Assembly (NCBI GenBank): GCA_003508565.1
Contig: DNUI01000199.1
Location: forward strand, 26,757-37,445
Direction: 5' to 3'
DNA length: 10,689 nucleotides
Source: Syntrophaceae bacterium
GTDB lineage: Bacteria; Desulfobacterota; Syntrophia; Syntrophales; UBA2185
Positions 6,241 through 10,689 of the stretch are shown one piece after another. Both the position numbers and the translations under genes were made by a program. Position 1 is the stretch's first letter. Every line of letters begins with the position of its first letter. The notes under the pieces are model-generated. The model ran no database searches, was not told where the DNA came from, and worked only from the letters and a program-made list of their open reading frames with translations.

Positions 6241-7116
6241 ATGGATGTCTTTATCCAGACACTCGTCGCGGGGATTCTTATCGGGGGAATCTACAGTTTG
6301 ATCGGCATCGGGATGACACTGATTATGGGTGTCATGGGCATCATCAACCTGGCCCACGGACAGTTGATGATGGTAGCCATGTATATCACTTTTGTCTTGC
6401 ATCACCTTTTTGGGATCGACCCTTACATCTCGCTGTTCGTTACCATGCCTTCTTTATTTCTCTTAGGCGTTGTTCTCCAGAAACTATTTCTGAACCCTTT
6501 GATGAAAATTGAATCCATCCTCCCTGAAAACCAGGTTCTGATGACCGTGGGCATAGGGATGGTGTTAACCGAGATAGCAAGGTTCATCTTTACTTCCGAT
6601 TACAAAACGGTGGAGACTTCATACAGTTCAGCGGCATTTTTTATCGGCGACATCTCTTTCAACCAACCCATGTGTTTTGCCTTTGTTATCGCCGTTGTGT
6701 TCACGGTGCTCCTTTTTTTGTTCTTGCTGAAAACCGATTTGGGCCGCTCCATTCGGGCAACTGCCCAGGATAAAGACGCGGCAACCCTGATGGGCGTGAA
6801 CAGCGGTCGGATTACGATCATTACGTTTGGGTTAGGTTCAGCGCTGGTAGCCTCAGCGGGGAGTTTATTAATACCGATTTTCTATCTTTTCCCTGATATT
6901 GGCGGCCCTTTTACCTTGAAGGCCTTCGTGATCACCATACTGGGAGGTATGGGAAGCACGGTGGGCGCCATAGTCGGGGGACTTGTCCTTGGCATTGCAG
7001 AATCTATGGGTGCGACGTATATCGGCATGGGGTATAAGGAAATGGTCGGCTTTGTCATATTCGTGCTTGTCCTGGTGTTCTTACCTGGTGGCTTAAAGCG
7101 CCTTACGAAAGTATAA
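6241..7116 (+). CDS. livH: LivH-type ABC permease
   Basis: One of the two inner-membrane permeases of a HAAT-type importer, 291 residues, the normal length for LivH. Seen: about eight hydrophobic segments; the family's INLAHGQLMM near 35-44 in the second segment; the cytoplasmic coupling loop RATAQDKDAATLMGVN (172-187), equivalent to the EAA loop that docks on the ATPases; and GGMGSTVGAIVGG (235-247) in a late segment. ATG 6241 is preceded by AAGGA at about 6229-6233. It lies 113 bp after the binding-protein gene and 13 bp before livM. It forms a heterodimer with LivM. Confidence 0.92.
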   Translation: MDVFIQTLVAGILIGGIYSLIGIGMTLIMGVMGIINLAHGQLMMVAMYITFVLHHLFGIDPYISLFVTMPSLFLLGVVLQKLFLNPLMKIESILPENQVLMTVGIGMVLTEIARFIFTSDYKTVETSYSSAAFFIGDISFNQPMCFAFVIAVVFTVLLFLFLLKTDLGRSIRATAQDKDAATLMGVNSGRITIITFGLGSALVASAGSLLIPIFYLFPDIGGPFTLKAFVITILGGMGSTVGAIVGGLVLGIAESMGATYIGMGYKEMVGFVIFVLVLVFLPGGLKRLTKV

Positions 7117-7129
7117 TGAAGAGGTAGCT

Positions 7130-8092
7130 ATGGAGAAAAAGCATATTGTGTACATCATTCTGGGACTCCTTGGTGTTGTGTTTCCATTCCTCGTCACTTC
7201 TGATTACTATCTCCATCTGGTCATCATCGCCCTTATGTGGGTTGTCATAGGGTCTTCATGGAACCTTCTGGCAGGGTACACAGGGCAGGTATCCTTTGGT
7301 CATGCCATGTTTTTCGGAATCGGGGCCTACACCGCCGGGATCTTCATGACAAAACTGGAAATTTCCGCCTGGTGGGGCATGGCCTTCGGAGGCATTGTCG
7401 CGATGCTGATCGGTCTTTTTGTAGGCTGGGTGTGTTTCAGATTGAGGGGCCCCTACTTTGCCCTTGCCACCCTCGCCGGCGGCGAAATATTCCGGCTCAT
7501 CGCAACCAACTGGGAGAGCCTGACGGATGGCATGGTGGGGATTCTCATTATTCAGACCTTCAGAAGCAAGCTGCCTTACTACTACATAGCTTTGGCCCTC
7601 GCCTTTCTGTGCATTTTTGTTATACACGTGATCATGAAAACCAAGTGGGGGTACTATTTTGTCTCGATCCGGGAGGATCAGGATGCGGCGGAATCCCTGG
7701 GAATAAACACGACGCGCTATAAGAATATATCCCTTCTGGTGAGTTCGTTCTTTACGGGCATGGCAGGCGCGTTTTACATGAACTACATGGGCTTTATTGA
7801 TCCCCATGTTGTGTTTTCCCTCCATTATATATCCATTATGGCGATCCTCGTTGGTATTGTGGGCGGGGTTGCGACGATAATGGGACCTGCCGTGGGCGCC
7901 TTCATTATGGTGGGCCTCCAGGAAACTTTCAGAAGCGCTTTTTTTGGCCTGGCTCCATCATGGACGAGCGAAGCCCATGCACTGGTCTTTGGCCTCCTGG
8001 TTATTTTTGTGATCCTGTTTCTGCCGAACGGTGTGGTGGGTGACTGGCTGAAAATAAAGAGAAATGTTTTTCGCGTCGGTGCATCAAGCTGA
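7130..8092 (+). CDS. livM: LivM-type ABC permease
   Basis: The second membrane permease of the importer, 320 residues. It shows WNLLAGYTGQVSFGHA (44-59) and FGIGAYTAG, LRGPYFALATLAGGEI (105-120), the coupling loop SIREDQDAAESLGIN (179-193) and GGVATIMGPAVGA (245-257), all typical of LivM. In this protein the usual GG(T/L)G-like turn after the third conserved block reads DGMVGI (133-138). GAAGAGG at about 7118-7124 supports ATG 7130. It begins 13 bp after livH and ends 24 bp before livG, so the five genes are one operon. Confidence 0.92.
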   Translation: MEKKHIVYIILGLLGVVFPFLVTSDYYLHLVIIALMWVVIGSSWNLLAGYTGQVSFGHAMFFGIGAYTAGIFMTKLEISAWWGMAFGGIVAMLIGLFVGWVCFRLRGPYFALATLAGGEIFRLIATNWESLTDGMVGILIIQTFRSKLPYYYIALALAFLCIFVIHVIMKTKWGYYFVSIREDQDAAESLGINTTRYKNISLLVSSFFTGMAGAFYMNYMGFIDPHVVFSLHYISIMAILVGIVGGVATIMGPAVGAFIMVGLQETFRSAFFGLAPSWTSEAHALVFGLLVIFVILFLPNGVVGDWLKIKRNVFRVGASS

Positions 8093-8116
8093 CAATACTG
8101 ATATTGGAGAAGAGGT

Positions 8117-8842
8117 ATGGTACTCCTGGAAGTGAAAAATCTTACGAAAGTGTTTGGGGGACTCAAGGCAGTCAGTAACGTCTCCTTCCATGTAGATGAA
8201 GGGGAAATCATGGGCCTTATCGGTCCCAACGGTTCGGGGAAAACGACCATTTTCAATTGTATCAACCACTACTACACCCTCACTTCCGGCGACATATTTT
8301 TTGAGGGTAAAAGCGTAAAAGGGTTGAAAACACACACGATCTGCCATATGGGTATCGGCAGGACGTTTCAAGTCGTCAAACCCCTTTCCAGGATGACGGT
8401 GTTGGATAACGTAACAGCCTCTGCCTTCTGCCGTGTCGGGTCAATAAAAGAGGCGCAGGACGAGGCCCTCAGAGTCTTGGAATTCAGTGACCTCATGGAT
8501 CAGAAAGACAAGCTGGCGAAGAGTCTTCCTATAGGGAAAAGGAAACGGCTGGAGATTGCCAGAGCCCTGGCAACGAAGCCGAAACTCATCCTTCTGGATG
8601 AAACGGCCGCGGGCCTGACCCCTTCGGAACTGGATGCGGCCATAGATCTGATCAAAAAAATGAGGGATAACGGTATCACCATCCTGATTGTAGAGCACAT
8701 TATGAAAGTCATTATGTCCATATCCGATCGGATTCACGCGATCAACTTCGGCCAGACCATTGCAGAAGGCACGCCGCATGAGGTAGCCAATAATCCGGCA
8801 GTGATCGAGGCTTATCTGGGAGAGGCGTATGCTCAGTGTTAA
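8117..8842 (+). CDS. livG: LivG-type ABC ATPase
   Basis: One of two cytoplasmic ATPases that power the importer, 241 residues. Seen: Walker A GPNGSGKT (36-43), Q-loop Q85 in RTFQ, Walker B LILLDE (157-162), and H-loop H194 in VEHIM. The signature segment reads SLPIGKRKRLEIARAL (136-151), where the usual LivG form is LPYGQQRRLEIARAL: the glutamine after glycine is lysine and tyrosine is isoleucine. Walker B continues ETAAGL instead of EPAAGL. All catalytic residues are otherwise present. The GGAG Shine-Dalgarno at 8106-8109 is seven bases before ATG 8117. The 3' end overlaps livF by 14 bases, which suggests translational coupling. Confidence 0.93.
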   Translation: MVLLEVKNLTKVFGGLKAVSNVSFHVDEGEIMGLIGPNGSGKTTIFNCINHYYTLTSGDIFFEGKSVKGLKTHTICHMGIGRTFQVVKPLSRMTVLDNVTASAFCRVGSIKEAQDEALRVLEFSDLMDQKDKLAKSLPIGKRKRLEIARALATKPKLILLDETAAGLTPSELDAAIDLIKKMRDNGITILIVEHIMKVIMSISDRIHAINFGQTIAEGTPHEVANNPAVIEAYLGEAYAQC

Positions 8843-9533
8843 GGGAATAAGTGTATTTTACGGGGACCTCCAGGTACTCTGGGATGTTTCCTTTGAGGTG
8901 AAAGAAAAAGAAATAGTGGTCTTAGTCGGTTCCAATGGAGCGGGGAAATCCACGACCTTGAGAACCATATCCGCTCTCCTCACCCCGAAAAAAGGGACGG
9001 TTGAATTCAATGGCTCGCGTATTGATCATGTGCCGGCAAACAAGATTATCGAGTATGGTATTGTCCACGTACCCGAAGCGAGGCGCCTGTTTCCGGAAAT
9101 GACCGTCGAGGAAAACCTGATTATGGGATCTCTCAACGGTGAGGCCAAACGCAAACGTCCTGATACCATGGAGTATGTGTATACCCTCTTCCCGAGGCTC
9201 AAGGAAAGAAAAAAGCAGACGGCGGGGACACTTTCCGGAGGTGAACAGCAGATGCTTGCCGTCGGCAGGGGACTTATGTCGTTGCCCAAGCTTATGATGC
9301 TTGATGAACCATCCCTCGGCCTTGCACCTCTCCTGGTTCAGGATATTTTCAATATGGTGAAGAAAATCAATGAAGCGGGGGTCACGGTCCTATTAGTGGA
9401 GCAGAACGTAAGACAGACCCTGGGGATGTGTGACCGGGCATATGTTCTGGAAAATGGCCGCATTGTATTGGAAGGTCCCGGATGCGAGCTTCTGGAAAAC
9501 GAAAAGGTGAAAGAGGCATTTTTAGGGATTTAA
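8829..9533 (+). CDS. livF: LivF-type ABC ATPase
   Basis: The second cytoplasmic ATPase of the importer, 234 residues, typical for LivF. Seen: Walker A GSNGAGKST (34-42), signature LSGGEQQ (135-141), Walker B LMMLDE (155-160) with PSLGLAP, and VEQN (190-193) where LivF carries Gln instead of the H-loop histidine, as usual for this subfamily. ATG 8829 lies inside livG; GGGAGAGG at 8818-8825 within livG serves as its ribosome-binding site. LivG and LivF make a heterodimer. Because LivG has a degenerate signature and LivF lacks the H-loop histidine, the pair may have unequal ATP sites; this is inference. Confidence 0.93.
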   Translation: MLSVKGISVFYGDLQVLWDVSFEVKEKEIVVLVGSNGAGKSTTLRTISALLTPKKGTVEFNGSRIDHVPANKIIEYGIVHVPEARRLFPEMTVEENLIMGSLNGEAKRKRPDTMEYVYTLFPRLKERKKQTAGTLSGGEQQMLAVGRGLMSLPKLMMLDEPSLGLAPLLVQDIFNMVKKINEAGVTVLLVEQNVRQTLGMCDRAYVLENGRIVLEGPGCELLENEKVKEAFLGI

Positions 9534-9559
9534 CAGAACAAATTCCTGCCTTATTTTTT
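9523..9559 (+). terminator. Candidate intrinsic terminator overlapping the livF stop
   Basis: AGGGATTT (9524-9531) and AAATTCCT (9540-9547) form an 8-bp stem with one G-U pair and an 8-base loop, overlapping the stop codon at 9531-9533. Six bases later a run of six T (9554-9559) follows. The stem is AT-rich and the T-run is set back, so it is a weak candidate. It sits in the 17-bp space between livF and the convergent cytochrome-b5-like gene, where a terminator is expected. Confidence 0.4.
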
Positions 9560-10264
9560 CCCTATAGGAAACGTCAGGCTCGCTCCAAGATAGCCGATGA
9601 GAGACACAAGGGGAACAAACGACAGGGTCACGGCCAGGTAGACAATACGCGCCGGCCCTGAATCATCAAGGATGCCGGGATTCGCAATCCTCCAGAAAAG
9701 AGCGCCTGCAGAAAGAACGACAAGGATGCCGGAAAGTACTATTTTCCACACCACCGGTTTCATCGGCTTCGCCAAATAATTTAACCACCAGGCCAATAAT
9801 CCTGTTCCCATGGCCACGGGCAGGAACATAACCCCGCCGATTAGACAGTGAAATGCCGTGGTTTCAAGTGAATCAATTCCAGTAAGCATATAGATTACAT
9901 TAAAAAACGCGACAGCGAGCAGAAATACGATGGGGAAGTGAACCGTCATAGGGTGGGGGTGCCGTTCGAGAAAAGGAAAGCGGGCAATAAGAGATGAAAT
10001 AAGAGCCGGCATCGATCTCTGTGGTTCTGTCTTCTTGGCTAATACACCCACCTGAGGGTATCTTTCAAAAACCTCTTCATCATGGGGCGCCGCCGGGAAT
10101 TCCGAACTGAGATCCCGGCCTGCATGATGGCGGTTCATGTGCAATCCCCCCTCCCAGAGACCGCTCTGACTGACATCATAGACCTTTTCCCCGTATGCGA
10201 TATAGATAGGTTTGCCGTCTTTCCCGTCGAAGGCTGAAAGAGACTCATGATCAAATTCTTTCAT
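9551..10264 (-). CDS. Cytochrome-b5-like heme-binding domain fused to DUF2231-type membrane domain
   Basis: A 237-residue product. The start at 10262-10264 is chosen because AGAGGG lies ten bases upstream and because residue 1 begins the domain; a longer frame to 10357 gives an N-terminal extension with no supporting features. Residues 1-75 (MKEFDHESLSAFDGKDGKP, YIAYGEKVYDVSQSGLWEGG, HMNRHHAGRDL, APHDEEVFERYPQVGVL) match the bacterial cytochrome-b5-like heme domain, with H47 (HHAG, the HPGG equivalent) and H61 as probable heme ligands. After a linker, HPHPMTVHFPIVF (102-114) opens a DUF2231-type membrane domain with four hydrophobic helices (about 110-130, 138-160, 173-193, 207-230). The protein may pass electrons between a membrane carrier and a cytoplasmic partner; this is inference. 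It is convergent with livF and lies downstream of the tRNA-Ala gene. Confidence 0.7.
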   Translation of the reverse strand: MKEFDHESLSAFDGKDGKPIYIAYGEKVYDVSQSGLWEGGLHMNRHHAGRDLSSEFPAAPHDEEVFERYPQVGVLAKKTEPQRSMPALISSLIARFPFLERHPHPMTVHFPIVFLLAVAFFNVIYMLTGIDSLETTAFHCLIGGVMFLPVAMGTGLLAWWLNYLAKPMKPVVWKIVLSGILVVLSAGALFWRIANPGILDDSGPARIVYLAVTLSFVPLVSLIGYLGASLTFPIGKK

Positions 10265-10398
10265 GGATAAAATACCCTCTTGCTTAATAAAATAAAAAAA
10301 ATCACGTACAGAAAAAAGTATATCCACCAGGTTACTCTCGCCAGCATAAGACACCACAGCGATCGTAAAGATAAAAAATATTTTTCAAATAATCCATA

Positions 10399-10434
10399 GT
10401 AAAAAAGGGTTAACCAATATTTAGGCCAACCCTT
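10399..10434 (-). terminator. Intrinsic terminator of tRNA-Ala
   Basis: On the minus strand, AAGGGTTGGCC (10434 down to 10424) pairs with GGTTAACCCTT (10415 down to 10405) as an 11-bp stem with two G-U pairs and an 8-base loop. A run of T (A at 10401-10406 on the plus strand) follows at once. It lies about ten bases after the tRNA 3' end and before the cytochrome-b5-like gene, so that gene needs its own promoter or readthrough. Confidence 0.75.
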
Positions 10435-10444
10435 AATAATAACT

Positions 10445-10520
<76 letters not shown>

Positions 10521-10523
10521 ACA

Positions 10524-10567
10524 AAAATCGTATCTTCAATAAGGTAAGAGCCTTAACATACGATTTT
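10524..10567. repeat. 10-bp perfect inverted repeat between the divergent tRNA genes
   Basis: AAAATCGTAT (10524-10533) and ATACGATTTT (10558-10567) are exact inverted copies 24 bases apart. Inside them AAGG (10541-10544) and CCTT (10551-10554) form a shorter inner stem. The left arm ends three bases before the tRNA-Ala 5' end; the right arm lies between the TTGACA box and the start region of the minus-strand promoter. On either strand a run of T follows one arm, so it could work as a bidirectional terminator or as a regulator site. Function is not established. Confidence 0.5.
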
Positions 10568-10573
10568 GCGGGT

Positions 10574-10579
10574 TGTCAA
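10574..10579 (-). promoter_or_regulatory. Candidate -35 box of the tRNA-Ala promoter
   Basis: TGTCAA here reads TTGACA on the minus strand, 53 bases upstream of the tRNA-Ala 5' end. A convincing -10 is missing: the best fit at 17-base spacing is TTAAGG (10551-10556). So only the -35 box is well supported. Confidence 0.35.
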
Positions 10580-10589
10580 TACATTTTTC

Positions 10590-10616
10590 TTGACATTTGA
10601 TGAGCCCTTATATAAT
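10590..10616 (+). promoter_or_regulatory. Promoter of tRNA-Leu
   Basis: A perfect TTGACA (10590-10595) and perfect TATAAT (10611-10616) lie 15 bases apart, 14 bases before the tRNA-Leu 5' end. Both hexamers are consensus although the spacer is short. The AT-to-GC discriminator downstream (CACACACACTACG) is not strongly GC-rich. Confidence 0.75.
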
Positions 10617-10630
10617 CACACACACTACGT

Positions 10631-10689
10631 GCCGGAGTGGTGAAACTGGTAGACGCAGGGGACTCAAAATCCCCCGCCCGCAAGGGCAT
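10631..10689 (+). tRNA. tRNA-Leu (anticodon CAA), 5' part, cut by window edge
   Basis: The 5' end GCCGGAG-TGG-TGAAACTGGTAGACGCA is the acceptor arm and D-arm of a class II leucine tRNA. The anticodon stem and loop GGGGA-CTCAAAA-TCCCC give anticodon CAA, reading UUG. The long variable arm begins as CGCCCGCAAGGGC and the window ends before the T-arm. The 3' half of the acceptor stem and the CCA cannot be seen. Confidence 0.9.

Noticed and set aside
7256..7825. 189-codon minus-strand frame antisense to livM
   Set aside because: No recognisable domain, and livM is clear by motifs and operon spacing.
10265..10357. N-terminal extension of the cytochrome-b5-like gene to an ATG at 10355-10357
   Set aside because: The extension has no family features and no good Shine-Dalgarno. 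The ATG at 10262-10264 has AGAGGG at proper distance and is where the domain begins.

Overview
The window looks like chromosomal DNA of an anaerobic or facultatively anaerobic Gram-negative bacterium. A syntrophic or sulfate-reducing deltaproteobacterial lineage (Desulfobacterota, for example Syntrophia) is my best guess. This rests on nickel-enzyme maturation genes beside a cysteine-rich multi-cluster ferredoxin, an exported solute-binding protein with a complete branched-chain-amino-acid-type (HAAT) ABC importer, and medium base composition. It is inference from gene style; no marker gene is present. There is no integrase, transposase, phage gene or CRISPR array.

Layout. At 1-227 (minus) is the N-terminal end of an ATP-grasp, D-Ala-D-Ala-ligase-like protein that runs off the left edge. 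At 512-2808 (minus) is a probable operon read hypA, hypB, then a winged-helix/ferredoxin-type Fe-S protein. Divergent from it, at 2976-4517 (plus), are a DedA-family membrane protein and an exported bactofilin-like protein with a membrane-embedded C-terminal half. The shared 167-bp divergent promoter region carries an 11-bp imperfect inverted repeat that brackets a TTGACA box.

At 4925-9533 (plus) is a five-gene operon: periplasmic substrate-binding protein, LivH and LivM permeases, LivG and LivF ATPases. It has a plausible sigma70 promoter in a 407-bp upstream gap, a strong 12-bp hairpin just after the binding-protein gene, and a weak candidate terminator overlapping the livF stop. Convergent to it, at 9551-10264 (minus), is a small membrane protein joining a cytochrome-b5-like domain to a DUF2231-type four-helix membrane domain.

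The right end holds two divergent tRNA genes: tRNA-Ala(GGC) on the minus strand with its own terminator, and tRNA-Leu(CAA) on the plus strand, cut by the window edge. They are separated by back-to-back TTGACA boxes and a 10-bp perfect inverted repeat.

How the genes work together. HypA and HypB would deliver nickel to a hydrogenase or other Ni enzyme encoded elsewhere, and the Fe-S protein in the same operon may be an electron-transfer or sensing partner. The liv genes form one complete importer for an amino acid or other small organic acid/amide. The other genes are membrane housekeeping or unassigned redox functions. I see no clear new multi-gene system. The most unusual items are the hypA-hypB-FeS operon with its many-cysteine protein, the cytochrome b5-DUF2231 fusion, the exported bactofilin-like protein and several unexplained inverted repeats in the gaps.
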